A stretch of DNA of 64,000 nt from NCBI GenBank assembly GCA_937981555.1, contig CALJOK010000036.1, positions 1 through 64,000 on the forward strand. The letters run 5' to 3'. A program made the position numbers and the translations under genes. Below, in pieces: positions 16,720-25,583 of this stretch (its first letter is position 1; every line of letters begins with the position of its first letter). Under the pieces are notes generated by a model. The model had not been told where the DNA came from. It saw only the letters and a program-made list of their open reading frames with translations, and searched no databases. Origin of the DNA: an uncultured Saprospiraceae bacterium. GTDB lineage: Bacteria > Bacteroidota > Bacteroidia > Chitinophagales > Saprospiraceae.

Positions 16720-16727
16720 CAAAAATA
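16720..16727 (-). promoter_or_regulatory. candidate -7 box for rho
   Basis: TATTTTTG on the - strand fits TAnnTTTG. A TTTG lies 17 bases upstream (16748-16745), close to the expected spacing. The resulting leader of about 300 bases would suit an autoregulated rho gene; that is inference. Confidence 0.4.
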
Positions 16728-16751
16728 CATTTTATTTTTAGATTCAAATAC

Positions 16752-16759
16752 TATCTTTG
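16752..16759 (+). promoter_or_regulatory. candidate -7 box for serS
   Basis: TATCTTTG matches TAnnTTTG exactly on the + strand, about 170 bases before serS. The -33 element is weak (T-rich, no exact TTTG). Confidence 0.5.
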
Positions 16760-16928
16760 CAAAAATATTAAAAAGTTTTCCACAATGTACGGTGGTTTTA
16801 TGAAATTTGATACGTTTTTTTCAAAAATGATATAAATATATTCTTATTTAGAACTTTTTTTTTTCAATTTTCGTATCTCCTTTTAACTTAATTTTTCTTT
16901 TTTATCAATATAAATATATAAACAGTAA

Positions 16929-18209
16929 ATGTTACAAATCAATTTTATTAGAGAGCACAAAGACCGAGTGATTGATGGTCTTAAAACAAGAAACTTTGCC
17001 GATGAGGATTTGGCGATTGTTGATAAGGTCATTGCGATTGATGAAACTCGCAGAAGTACCCAAACCGAATTGGATAATTCCTTGGCTGAGTCAAATCGAA
17101 TCTCTAAAGAAATTGGAAATTTATTCAAACAAGGAAAAAGAGAAGAAGCTGATGTTTTGAAAAGTCAAGTTACCGAACTCAAAACACTTCAGAAAGAATT
17201 GAGTCAAAAATTAAATGAGGCTCAAGACCAACTGGAAACGGAGTTGTTGAATATTCCTAATATTCCTCATCCTTCTGTTCCTGCAGGGAAATTAGAAACA
17301 GATAATGAAGTTTATAAAACTTGGGGATCTGATCTTCCTGAATTGGAAGAAGAAGCATTGCCACATTGGGAATTGGCTAAGAAATATAATTTGTTTGATA
17401 TGGAATTGGGGGTGAAAATCACAGGTGCTGGTTTTCCACTTTATCGAGGAAAAGGTGCGAAATTGCAACGTGCTTTGATCAATTTCTTTTTAGATGAAGC
17501 AGATGGAGCTGGGTATGAAGAAATCATCCCACCTCATTTGGTTAATGAAGCAAGTGCAAGAGGTACAGGACAATTACCTGATAAGGAAGGTCAGATGTAT
17601 CATGCGACTAAAGATGATCTTTATTTAATTCCGACAGCGGAAGTCCCGATTACAAATATGTATCGAGATATGATTGTATCAGAAAAAGATTTCCCAATAA
17701 AATTAACAGGATATACGCCTTGTTTTAGACGAGAAGCGGGCTCTTATGGAGCACACGTGAGAGGATTGAATCGAGTTCATCAGTTTGATAAAGTAGAAAT
17801 AGTAAGAATTGAACATCCTGATAAATCTTATGAAGCTTTGGAAGGAATGATAAAACATGTAGAAGGGTTATTGGAAAAATTAGAATTGCCTTATCGGATT
17901 TTGCGATTATGTGGAGGAGATTTAGGGTTTACTTCTGCTTTGACTTTTGATTTTGAAGTTTATTCAGCTGCGCAAAAAAGATGGTTGGAAGTGAGTTCTG
18001 TTTCTAATTTTGAGACCTTCCAAACCAATCGACTGAAATTGAGATTCAAAGATGAAAATGGGAAAACTCAATTAGCACACTCTTTAAACGGTAGTGCTTT
18101 GGCTTTGGCTAGAATTGTGGCAGCTTTGCTTGAAAATAATCAAACTGCTGATGGAATTAAAATACCAAAGGCATTACAAGCGTATACGAAATTTGATATG
18201 ATTAAATAG
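16929..18209 (+). CDS. serS: seryl-tRNA synthetase
   Basis: This 426-residue class II aminoacyl-tRNA synthetase charges tRNA-Ser and tRNA-Sec. The N-terminal coiled-coil arm (about 30-105) begins with LQINFIREHKDRVIDGL. The catalytic core has motif 2, FRREAGSYGAHVRGLNRVHQ, and motif 3, NGSALALARIVAALLEN. TAEVPITNMY is the serine-binding segment. Length is normal for the family. A terminator hairpin follows at 18232-18269. The gene stands alone, diverging from rho. Confidence 0.97.
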   Translation: MLQINFIREHKDRVIDGLKTRNFADEDLAIVDKVIAIDETRRSTQTELDNSLAESNRISKEIGNLFKQGKREEADVLKSQVTELKTLQKELSQKLNEAQDQLETELLNIPNIPHPSVPAGKLETDNEVYKTWGSDLPELEEEALPHWELAKKYNLFDMELGVKITGAGFPLYRGKGAKLQRALINFFLDEADGAGYEEIIPPHLVNEASARGTGQLPDKEGQMYHATKDDLYLIPTAEVPITNMYRDMIVSEKDFPIKLTGYTPCFRREAGSYGAHVRGLNRVHQFDKVEIVRIEHPDKSYEALEGMIKHVEGLLEKLELPYRILRLCGGDLGFTSALTFDFEVYSAAQKRWLEVSSVSNFETFQTNRLKLRFKDENGKTQLAHSLNGSALALARIVAALLENNQTADGIKIPKALQAYTKFDMIK

Positions 18210-18231
18210 ATCTCGATTAAATAAAAATTTG

Positions 18232-18269
18232 ATCCCGAGTTTTCGAAATGAAGATTCGGGATTTTTTTA
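18232..18269 (+). terminator. rho-independent terminator of serS
   Basis: ATCCCGA pairs with TCGGGAT across a 17-base loop, with a T-tract directly after. It lies 23 bases beyond the serS stop. Confidence 0.7.
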
Positions 18270-18445
18270 TACCCTATCCCTAGCCCTTTCTCCTCAAAAG
18301 GAGTAGGGAAGGGGATGAGGCGGCCAAAATATTTCATTTTTCCAAAAAAAATAATTAACTCGCAAGTGACCTCCTTTAAAAAACAAGTCAAAATTAACAG
18401 GAAACTATTTTTTCATTAAAAAAAAAAGAAGTGGATACTAATTAT

Positions 18446-19123
18446 ATGATTTATATGGCAATCGTCGGTGCAGGGTCAATGATCGGCGGATATGTCTCGA
18501 ATACCTTAAAAAGCAAATTTGCCAAATATCAGCAAGTTGGACTTAGAAGTGGATTGACCGGTAAAGAAGTTGCAGAGGATATGCTTAAGTATTATAATAT
18601 TCACGATGTGAGAATAGTTCAGGGGCAGGGTGTGTTGACGGATCATTATAATCCAAAAACCAAAACGGTTTCTTTAAGTCCAGATGTTTATAATGGTAGA
18701 AATGTTTCAGCAGCAGCAGTAGCGTCACATGAATGTGGACATGCAGTACAGCATGATATTGATTACCCAATGTTGCAAGTGCGATCACAATTAGTGCCAT
18801 TTGTTAATATGGCTTCCAAAGCGTTATCAGTATTGATGATGGTAGCATTTATGATGTTGGACGCTTTTCCACAATTGATGTTATTGACGATTATTGCTTT
18901 TGCAACGACGTCCCTTTTTAGTTTAGTAACCTTGCCTGTAGAATTTGATGCCAGTCGAAGAGCGCTGAATTGGTTGGATGAAACTGGAGTGGCTCAAGGG
19001 GCAGAATATGAAGGCTCTAAAGATGCTTTAAAGTGGGCAGCAATGACTTATGTGGCAGCAGCTTTATCTTCCATCTTGATGTTATTATATTTAATATATC
19101 AGTATGCTGGACGCCGAAGGTAA
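18446..19123 (+). CDS. neutral zinc metallopeptidase, membrane-bound
   Basis: About 225 residues from ATG at 18446. A GTG at 18431 is also open but gives an odd DTNY prefix and has no better ribosome site. The protein has one N-terminal membrane helix, the zinc-peptidase motif AVASHECGHAVQHDIDYPML (HExxH variant HECGH), two or three further helices (about 120-165), PVEFDASRRALNWL, and a last helix. This matches the Zn-peptidase family PF04298, present in many bacteria with unknown substrates. It is likely an inner-membrane protease. A strong terminator follows. Confidence 0.88.
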   Translation: MIYMAIVGAGSMIGGYVSNTLKSKFAKYQQVGLRSGLTGKEVAEDMLKYYNIHDVRIVQGQGVLTDHYNPKTKTVSLSPDVYNGRNVSAAAVASHECGHAVQHDIDYPMLQVRSQLVPFVNMASKALSVLMMVAFMMLDAFPQLMLLTIIAFATTSLFSLVTLPVEFDASRRALNWLDETGVAQGAEYEGSKDALKWAAMTYVAAALSSILMLLYLIYQYAGRRR

Positions 19124-19430
19124 GTAAGCATTTTTTGATTGAAAATTTAAAACGGCTAATCCTATTTCTCATAGGATTAGCCGTTTTCTCATTGAAAAAG
19201 GAACATTTCTGATTGAAAAAGCACATTTTATATATTAAATATAAAATAAATGTATTTTTTTTTATATTTTTAACTTTACGGTTTTGGACGTGAAAAACTA
19301 GCTGATAGAATTACCATTTTAGAATAAAACGAAAAAGCGTTTTTTATAAAATATTATTTAAAATAATTCTATTGAATTAGTGTATCGCTTTACAATTTCT
19401 GATACTACTTATTTTATTTTTAAACCACCT
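19124..19430. other. intergenic region with terminator
   Basis: Apart from the terminator hairpin at 19149-19187 it is AT-rich. No gene is seen. The words TGATTGAAAA and CTGATTGAAAAAG recur on both sides of the hairpin. Confidence 0.5.
19149..19187 (+). terminator. rho-independent terminator
   Basis: A perfect 17-pair stem, AAAACGGCTAATCCTAT with ATAGGATTAGCCGTTTT and a 5-base loop, lies after the zinc peptidase gene. Confidence 0.85.
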
Positions 19431-20123
19431 ATGAACACACCATCAAAAAGGTACATATTCACGGACTTTGACAATATTCAGAAAGTCAAGTTCAAGAAAT
19501 TGGAACGCGTATGCGATAAGATTTTTATTTTAATTAATACCTCCGATAAATTCATTCCTTTTTCTTTAGTTAGAAATCTACAAAAACTTGGAAAAGCCGT
19601 CAAGTGGATTCCTGTAGAAAATAATAAAAACCTTACCCTCAATTATCATATTTGCTATTTAATGGGAAAGATGCATTCCAAAATCAATCTTTCGACTGAA
19701 TTTGCAATACTTTCCGATGAAGATTCTTTTGAGTCCATTATCAACTATATTATCAAGAATGACAGAAAATGTAGGCGCGTAAAAACTGGTGCTCCTAAGA
19801 AAAAAGTGCGCCGAAAACCTGTTACTTCAAAGCCTTCTCAGCGTCCAACTTATGAAGGCGAACGTGCCAATATAGATGAGAGAAAAGAATGGGTTCCAAT
19901 TGAAGAACAGCAAGATTCTTTAGTAGCTTATCGGGAAACTAAAGATCGGTTAAAATTGGTTGCTACTCGTCCATATAATTTGACTTCACTTCGAGATTAT
20001 ATTCATATCAATAATCAAGAATTAGTGGAACGTGGAAAATTAAGTGTGGAGGAAATTATTGAAATGATGGAGTTCAATAACGAAATTGAAGTAAAAGGAA
20101 GTTTAGTAGCGTATCATTTTTAG
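19431..20123 (+). CDS. PIN-like domain protein
   Basis: This 230-residue protein starts at the ATG at 19431; a GTG 17 codons earlier adds an unlikely prefix. The N-terminal domain (about 5-115) begins KRYIFTDFDNIQKVKFKKLE and has the pattern FIPFSLVRNLQKLGKAVKWI ... FAILSDEDSFESIINYI. The Asp residues in TDFDN and LSDEDSF fit the acidic positions of PIN/NYN-type nucleases. A basic linker (KKKVRRKP) precedes a C-terminal helical segment with NLTSLRDYIHINNQELVERG that resembles a winged helix. It may act on RNA; the nuclease assignment is from fold pattern only. Confidence 0.7.
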   Translation: MNTPSKRYIFTDFDNIQKVKFKKLERVCDKIFILINTSDKFIPFSLVRNLQKLGKAVKWIPVENNKNLTLNYHICYLMGKMHSKINLSTEFAILSDEDSFESIINYIIKNDRKCRRVKTGAPKKKVRRKPVTSKPSQRPTYEGERANIDERKEWVPIEEQQDSLVAYRETKDRLKLVATRPYNLTSLRDYIHINNQELVERGKLSVEEIIEMMEFNNEIEVKGSLVAYHF

Positions 20124-20360
20124 AAGACAAACTGAAGATAAAGAGGTTGTCAATTTTATCGAGATATCTTATCCGAAATTTAATTTCCCATCAAGCTCTA
20201 AGCCTATTTATAACAAAGTATCATCGCCAGTCTGTCCTCTGTCAATGAGTGCAGCGAAAGGTCTGTCTTATACTCTCTAAAAATAAAGAAGTAGGGATTC
20301 TTGTTTTTTCTAAGAAAAAACATTTTATTTGACCGCATTAAAATTTTAAAATTAAATATC

Positions 20361-20924
20361 ATGTCAGACTCAATAGAAATGGGCTTAGAATTAGCGAAGG
20401 AAAGTATGGACCACGCTTTAGATCATTTAGCCTCTGAATTATCAAAAATTAGAACTGGTAAAGCTTCTCCAGGAATGTTAAAAGGACTTAAAGTGGATTA
20501 TTATGGAGCACCTACTGCCTTGACTCAAGTTGCGAATGTAGGAGCATCTGATGGAAAAACTTTAACGATTCAACCTTGGGAGAAATCCATTATGGGAGCC
20601 ATCGAAAAAGCAATCTTTGAAGCTAATTTAGGATTAACTCCTCAAAATAATGGGGAAATGATTATTATCAATATTCCACCATTGACCGAAGAGAGAAGAA
20701 AAGAATTTGTGAAACAGGCAAAAGCTTTGGGAGAAGATGCTAAAGTGAGTATTCGAAATTCTCGCCACAAAATTTTAGAAACTATCAAAAAGGAAGTTAA
20801 AGAGGGTTTTCCTGAAGATGCTGGAAAACGACATGAGGAGGATGTGCAAAAAACTGTGAACGGATATGGTGATAAAATTAATAACCTTGTATCTGCAAAA
20901 GAAAAAGATATAATGACCGTTTAA
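20361..20924 (+). CDS. frr: ribosome recycling factor
   Basis: The product is 187 residues from ATG at 20361 (MSDSIEMGLELAKESMDHAL); twenty more codons are open upstream but hydrophobic and not part of the family. Signature elements are LSKIRTGKASPGMLKGLKVDYYGAPT, NIPPLTEERRKEFVKQAK and the final helix ending ISAKEKDIMTV-like. With EF-G it splits the post-termination ribosome. The usual upstream neighbour pyrH is absent here. A hairpin at 20938-20976 ends it. Confidence 0.96.
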   Translation: MSDSIEMGLELAKESMDHALDHLASELSKIRTGKASPGMLKGLKVDYYGAPTALTQVANVGASDGKTLTIQPWEKSIMGAIEKAIFEANLGLTPQNNGEMIIINIPPLTEERRKEFVKQAKALGEDAKVSIRNSRHKILETIKKEVKEGFPEDAGKRHEEDVQKTVNGYGDKINNLVSAKEKDIMTV

Positions 20925-20937
20925 TGAGATTTAGTTT

Positions 20938-20976
20938 TTCAGTATGCAGTTAGTAATATGCTAACTGTATACTGAA
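20938..20976. terminator. terminator hairpin between convergent genes
   Basis: TTCAGTATGCAGTTAG and CTAACTGTATACTGAA pair with one mismatch across a 7-base loop, between the frr stop and the stop of the convergent lipoprotein gene. Confidence 0.7.
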
Positions 20977-20984
20977 GAAATTGC

Positions 20985-21875
20985 TTAAAAACCATACACT
21001 TCCACTCCATCTTTTTTTCTCACAAATAATTTACTTTTTTGAATGGCGACTTGATTTCCGAGGGAGACTCCTTCGGGCAGATCGATGATTTGGGTAGAAA
21101 GAGATTTCAAATGAAAAGATTTTAATTGCTTGTTTTCTTTATAAATTAATTGATTATCAATTATTTGAAAGTAAGTCAAATCTTTAATGTCAATCGTTTT
21201 TTGATATTGAGCATAAATATCAAAAACTAAAATCCCCAAATTTGGGTCGTTGACGTACAACCAATTTTCTCGTTCTAAAATAAAGTTTGGTTGCAATGGC
21301 TTTTCAAATTCGTTGCTTAAATTTATGATGCTTTCCCTAAGTACTTCTCCGTTTCGATTTACTTTTTTTATCCGATAAAAAACAAAATCGTAGAGCCACA
21401 CATTGTTGTCATTCGACATTCCAACTGTTTCTACATCTGTCAAGTTTAAATCTAATAAATTAAATTCCCCTGTTTTATTTAATGTTCGATCCAAGGTATA
21501 AATCGTCAAGAAATCAGGATAGTATAACAAAACACTAAATGGATTGGTAATGTCAATATGCGTTAGATCTCCTAACGTATTATTGGAAAAACGAAATAAC
21601 TCCTTGCCTTCAGGACTGTATTTGATGACTTCGTTTTCGATAGTGATAATATAAAGTTGTTGTAACTTATCAGTAGCTATCCATTTGGCTTGGATGTCGA
21701 TTTTTTTGATTAATTCGTAGGCTGAAGTATCGGAGGGTGGGGGAGTAATTTTTGCGGAGCAAGAAGGAATGAAAAAGAATAAAAAGAGAAGGATGAAAAA
21801 TGAATATCCAATATCCAAATTTTTTCCCAAGGTACCTTGCTTCATTTTTGTATATTGGATATTCATTTTATTCAT
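20985..21875 (-). CDS. lipoprotein with propeller-like repeats
   Basis: This 296-residue product has a signal ending in lipobox FIPSCS (Cys at about residue 39) after an unusually long, basic N-region. The mature part shows blade-like repeats (LYIITIENEVIKYSPEGKEL, VLLYYPDFLTIYTLDRTLNK, WLYVNDPNLGILVFDIYAQY), suggesting a beta-propeller like NHL-type sensors. Its start overlaps the lpxH stop by four bases (ATGA), which points to translational coupling. The first 25 codons consist of a palindromic repeat (21801-21865) that is found elsewhere in the window, so the signal region has partly been supplied by a repeat. Function unknown. Confidence 0.75.
   Translation of the reverse strand: MNKMNIQYTKMKQGTLGKNLDIGYSFFILLFLFFFIPSCSAKITPPPSDTSAYELIKKIDIQAKWIATDKLQQLYIITIENEVIKYSPEGKELFRFSNNTLGDLTHIDITNPFSVLLYYPDFLTIYTLDRTLNKTGEFNLLDLNLTDVETVGMSNDNNVWLYDFVFYRIKKVNRNGEVLRESIINLSNEFEKPLQPNFILERENWLYVNDPNLGILVFDIYAQYQKTIDIKDLTYFQIIDNQLIYKENKQLKSFHLKSLSTQIIDLPEGVSLGNQVAIQKSKLFVRKKDGVEVYGF
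21801..21865. repeat. GAATATCCAATAT palindrome inside a coding start
   Basis: TGAATATCCAATAT and ATATTGGATATTCA are perfect inverted copies around a 37-base centre that itself contains CAAGGTACCTTG. The element encodes the N-terminus of the lipoprotein at 20985-21875. Similar words occur at 32525-32548 and at 51957-51979 on the other strand. Confidence 0.8.
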
Positions 21876-22651
21876 TTATCATTTTTATAAATTTTTCCTT
21901 CCTCATTTTCGAAGAAATGAATCTTCATATCATTCCCATCAAAAACGCCATAAGAACAAGCATGCATCCATTCGCCGATATTGATATAACGACTAGTACC
22001 ATTTTTTAGCGTGTAGTCGATAGGTAAATGTCGATGTCCAAAGATGAAAAAGTCAACATGCAATTCTTTCATTTTTTCATTACAAAATTGCAATAGCCAT
22101 TCTTTTTCTTCTTTTAAGAACTTTAAATCAGCAGGACTGAATGCTCGACTTTTTTGCGACCAATAATTAGCTAAACCCATGCCCCAGGTAGGGTGAATAG
22201 AACCAAATAGAAATTGACAAATTGGATTAGCAAAAACTTTTTTGAGAAATTTATAACCATGATCTCCTGGTCCTAAACCATCTCCATGTCCAATGAAAAA
22301 CTTTTTTCCATTCCATTCTTTGACGATAGGTTTTCTGATGATTGGAATATCAAATTCAGTTTCGAAATACCGGAACATCCACATGTCATGATTTCCAATA
22401 AAAAAGAAAATAGGAATTCCTTGGTCGCGAAGTTCTGCTAATTTTCCAAAAAGACGAACATAACCCTTGGGCACCACATTTCGATATTCAAACCAAAAAT
22501 CAAAAACATCACCCACCAAATAAATTTCGTGCGCGTCATGTTTGATAAAGTCTAACCAACGGACAATTTTCTTTTCTCGTTCTTGACTGGTCAATCTTGC
22601 ATCAATTCCCAAATGGAAATCTGATGCGAAGTATATTTTTTTTCCTTGCAT
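21872..22651 (-). CDS. lpxH: UDP-2,3-diacylglucosamine diphosphatase
   Basis: This 259-residue calcineurin-like metallophosphoesterase has all five metal motifs: ASDFHLG (10-16), GDVFDFW (47), GNHDMW (84), GHGDG (120) and GHRHLP (205). The FDFWFEYRN segment is typical of LpxH. The enzyme hydrolyses UDP-2,3-diacylglucosamine to lipid X in lipid A synthesis at the inner membrane. The gene overlaps the downstream lipoprotein gene by four bases. Other lpx genes are not nearby, but kdsD, for the Kdo part of LPS, lies 7 kb away. Confidence 0.9.
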   Translation of the reverse strand: MQGKKIYFASDFHLGIDARLTSQEREKKIVRWLDFIKHDAHEIYLVGDVFDFWFEYRNVVPKGYVRLFGKLAELRDQGIPIFFFIGNHDMWMFRYFETEFDIPIIRKPIVKEWNGKKFFIGHGDGLGPGDHGYKFLKKVFANPICQFLFGSIHPTWGMGLANYWSQKSRAFSPADLKFLKEEKEWLLQFCNEKMKELHVDFFIFGHRHLPIDYTLKNGTSRYINIGEWMHACSYGVFDGNDMKIHFFENEEGKIYKNDK

Positions 22652-22719
22652 TTATGCTTTTTCGTAGAGAGACTTTCCAAGTCTCTAATTCCTAATACCT
22701 GACTTGGATAGTCAGCCAA

Positions 22720-23238
22720 TTATACTTTCTCCATTTCTGTCCCGCATTTATTGCAAGTTCGAAGTTTTTTTGAATTCATAAAATGATTCATCACAGGAGG
22801 TAATTGATTCACGATATCACTCATTTCAAATGTAGCTTCGTGTAATTTATTATCGCAACTTTCACAGAACCACATTAATTTATCTTCCTCTCCATCTCGC
22901 CGATATCGTTCGATCACTAAACCAATTGTGTTGGCAGGACGCTGTGGCGAATGAGGAATTCGAGGAGGCAACAAAAACATTTCACCTTCTTTGATTTCGA
23001 TATCTTCAGGTGTACCATCTTCGTGAATAATTTTCAAGGTAATATCACCTTCGATTTGGTAAAATAATTCTTCACCATCTTCGTAGTGATAATCTTTTCG
23101 ACCATTTGGACCACCGACAATCATGACGATATAATCATCATTTTCAAGATAGACTTGTTTATTACCGATTGGTGGTTTTAGAAGGTGTCGGTGTTCATCG
23201 ATCCAAGCATTGAGATTAAAAGGTTTGCGTATCGCCAT
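22720..23238 (-). CDS. 3-hydroxyanthranilate 3,4-dioxygenase
   Basis: This 172-residue cupin enzyme opens the ring of 3-hydroxyanthranilate on the way from tryptophan to quinolinate and NAD. Catalytic features are GGPNGRKDYHYEDGEELFYQ (His and Glu iron ligands), PPRIPHSPQRP (second His) and the C-terminal rubredoxin-like Cys pairs WFCESCD and RTCNKCG, as in bacterial HaaO/NbaC. Length is normal. No other kynurenine-pathway genes are in this window; the divergent SDR gene at 23314 starts 75 bases away. Confidence 0.93.
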   Translation of the reverse strand: MAIRKPFNLNAWIDEHRHLLKPPIGNKQVYLENDDYIVMIVGGPNGRKDYHYEDGEELFYQIEGDITLKIIHEDGTPEDIEIKEGEMFLLPPRIPHSPQRPANTIGLVIERYRRDGEEDKLMWFCESCDNKLHEATFEMSDIVNQLPPVMNHFMNSKKLRTCNKCGTEMEKV

Positions 23239-23313
23239 TTTTTATGATTTTAGAAATTCGTAAAATTTGCTAAATTTAGCTAAAATTAATTTTTTGAGAA
23301 AGATAAAACTAAA

Positions 23314-24099
23314 ATGGATATTAACTTAAAAGGAAAAAATGCATTTGTAGGCGGAAGTAGTAGAGGAATCGGTAAAGCAACTGCTATTGAATTAGCAAAA
23401 TTAGGCGCAAACATAACCCTAGTTTCTCGAAGTGCAGATAAGATGATTGACATCGTGCATGAATTGGATAATTCTCAAGGTCAACACCATGATTTTTTAG
23501 TGGCTGATTTTAAAGATATTGAGAATTTAAAAAAGCGAGCACATGCTTTGGCTTTAAAAAAAGATATTCATATCCTCGTAAATAACACAGGTGGTCCTGC
23601 ACCAGGAGCAATGTTGGAAACAGGGATGGATGAGTTTTTAGAGGCTTTTAGAAATCATTTAATCTGTAATCATTTGCTCGTCAAACTATTTGTGAATGGA
23701 ATGAAAAAGTCAGGTTATGGAAGAATCATAAATATTATTTCGACTTCAGTAAAAGAACCACTAGATGGACTTGGGGTAAGTAATACGACTCGAGCAGCAG
23801 TTGCTAATTGGGCGAAAACTTTAGCTAACGAATTAGGTGAATTTGGAATAACGATAAATAATGTTTTACCTGGATTTACAGATACCGAACGTTTATCAGA
23901 GATTTTGAAAATCCGCGCTAAGAAATATAATATTTCAGAGGAGGAAATGTATGAAAAAATGAAAAAAACAGTTCCCCTTCAAAGATTTGCAGAGCCTAAG
24001 GAATTAGGAATGGCTGTTGCATTTTTGGCGTCGCCTGCTGCTGCATATATTACAGGAACGAATTTGGTGGTGGATGGAGGCCGGACGAAAAGTCATTAG
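23314..24099 (+). CDS. SDR family protein lacking the catalytic Tyr-Lys pair
   Basis: This 261-residue Rossmann-fold protein has the nucleotide motif GGSSRGIGKAT (residues 9-19), NNTGGPAPG and the C-terminal GTNLVVDGG typical of 3-oxoacyl-ACP-reductase-like SDRs. At the catalytic site, where YxxxK is expected, the sequence reads GVSNTTRAAVANWAKTLANE, so Tyr is replaced by Ser and Lys by Arg. This matches the known BKR-like SDR subgroup without the classical tetrad (I recall cd05344). It may use another chemistry or bind without catalysis. It is divergent from the 3-hydroxyanthranilate dioxygenase gene. Substrate unknown. Confidence 0.85.
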   Translation: MDINLKGKNAFVGGSSRGIGKATAIELAKLGANITLVSRSADKMIDIVHELDNSQGQHHDFLVADFKDIENLKKRAHALALKKDIHILVNNTGGPAPGAMLETGMDEFLEAFRNHLICNHLLVKLFVNGMKKSGYGRIINIISTSVKEPLDGLGVSNTTRAAVANWAKTLANELGEFGITINNVLPGFTDTERLSEILKIRAKKYNISEEEMYEKMKKTVPLQRFAEPKELGMAVAFLASPAAAYITGTNLVVDGGRTKSH

Positions 24100-24443
24100 A
24101 ATAGATCATTTAAAAAAAAAATCATCACTATTTAAATATTTCATTGTTCTACATTTTACTAAGATATCCCTTCCTAGTATTAAGCTAACTAGTTTTCCTG
24201 CAAAATAACTTCAACATTTAATGGCTAATTGGATGATAGCTATCCAGAAGTAAATTGATTTCAAATCTTTGATTTGAAAAAATGTCTTCCTTTTTACTAA
24301 TTAAAAATATTACAAAACGAAAAAATAAAAAGTTAGCAGGCTTTTTGTAATATACATAGTTTAATATTATATATATAAATCTCTATCAGAGCAATCTGAA
24401 ATATACTTTCAACGCCCGCTTAATATAATTAAAATGAAAATTA
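24100..24443. other. intergenic region with two hairpins
   Basis: No gene is seen. TTTCAAATC/GATTTGAAA (24259-24279) is a likely terminator hairpin for the SDR gene. TATTACAAAA (24308-24317) and TTTTGTAATA (24343-24352) form a second inverted repeat, which could be an operator or hairpin in front of the FIST gene. Confidence 0.5.
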
Positions 24444-25583
24444 ATGAAGATTGTACAAGAAATTTTCACAAAGGAATCCGGGTGGAAAAGTATATCCCAG
24501 AATGCAAGCATTGACAACCCACAACTAGTTCTCGTTTTCGGAAATCGAGAAATCATCAGCCAGCATCAAGTTTATAATGAATTGAAAAATAAATATCCAA
24601 CTGCGGATATTGTTATTAGTTCTACAGCGGGAGAAATTGTTAATTCAGGATTTGTCGATAATTCTATTGTTGCCACAACTATTGAATTTGAGCATACTCA
24701 GTTGAAAACTTGCAAAGTAAATATTAATGATTTTAGCAATAGTTATGCTGCTGCTACACAAATTGTATCCACTCTTTGCCAGAAAGAATTAAATCACGTT
24801 TTTATTGTCGCAGATGGTCAACTCATTAATGGAAGTGAATTGGTCAATGGCTTAAATCAATTTAAAGACAAAGAAGTATTAACTACAGGAGGGTTAGCTG
24901 GAGATGAGTATGAATTTAATAAAACATTAGTTGGCTTAAATAATATCCCTTCGGAAGGAAATATAGTCGCAATAGGTTTTTATGGAAATCGACTTAAAGT
25001 TGGATTCGGTTCTAAAGGAGGATGGGATTCATTTGGCCCGGAAAGAATGATTACCAAGTCAAAGGGAAATGTTTTATATGAATTAGACAATCAAAATGCT
25101 TTAGAACTGTATAAAAAATACTTGGGAGAAGCTGCTGAGGAATTGCCTAGTTCAGCACTATTTTTTCCTCTATCGATTAAGGCAGAAGGAACAGAGGAAC
25201 CTCTCGTTAGAACAATTTTATCTATTTGTGAAGAAACAAAAAGTATGACTTTTGCAGGTAATATGCCTCAAGGTACAATGGCACAATTGATGAAACATAA
25301 TTCAGATCGGTTGATAAGTGGAGCGGAGCAAGCAGCTGAGAATTGCATGGATGAAAATAATGAGTTAGAGCCAGAGCTTGCTATTCTGATTAGTTGCGTA
25401 GGGAGAAGAATAGTTTTAGGCCAAAATATAGATGAAGAAATAGAAGTAATTCGAGATCAATTTGGGGATAAGACTATCATAACAGGATTTTATTCTTATG
25501 GAGAAATTGCTCCTTTTAATAATTTGTCTAAGTGTGAATTACATAATCAAACTATGACGATTACAACTCTTTCAGAAATATGA
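24444..25583 (+). CDS. FIST domain sensory protein
   Basis: This 379-residue soluble protein has a FIST N-terminal domain (about 30-200; STAGEIVNSGFVDNSIVATT and TGGLAGDEYEFNKTLVGLNN) and a FIST C-terminal domain (about 215-360; ALELYKKYLGEAAEELPSSA, ISCVGRRIVLGQNIDEEIEV, GFYSYGEIAPF). FIST domains are proposed small-ligand sensors, found fused to or next to kinases and chemoreceptors. The stop overlaps the start of a histidine kinase gene by four bases (ATGA), so the two are translationally coupled. No membrane segment is seen, so sensing is probably cytoplasmic. The ligand is unknown; amino acids were proposed for the family. Confidence 0.9.
   Translation: MKIVQEIFTKESGWKSISQNASIDNPQLVLVFGNREIISQHQVYNELKNKYPTADIVISSTAGEIVNSGFVDNSIVATTIEFEHTQLKTCKVNINDFSNSYAAATQIVSTLCQKELNHVFIVADGQLINGSELVNGLNQFKDKEVLTTGGLAGDEYEFNKTLVGLNNIPSEGNIVAIGFYGNRLKVGFGSKGGWDSFGPERMITKSKGNVLYELDNQNALELYKKYLGEAAEELPSSALFFPLSIKAEGTEEPLVRTILSICEETKSMTFAGNMPQGTMAQLMKHNSDRLISGAEQAAENCMDENNELEPELAILISCVGRRIVLGQNIDEEIEVIRDQFGDKTIITGFYSYGEIAPFNNLSKCELHNQTMTITTLSEI

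Larger units (their letters stand above)
16418..16928. other. intergenic region between divergent rho and serS
   Basis: No gene is seen. It holds candidate promoters for both genes near 16720-16759, which leaves leaders of about 300 bases for rho and about 160 bases for serS. Confidence 0.5.
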
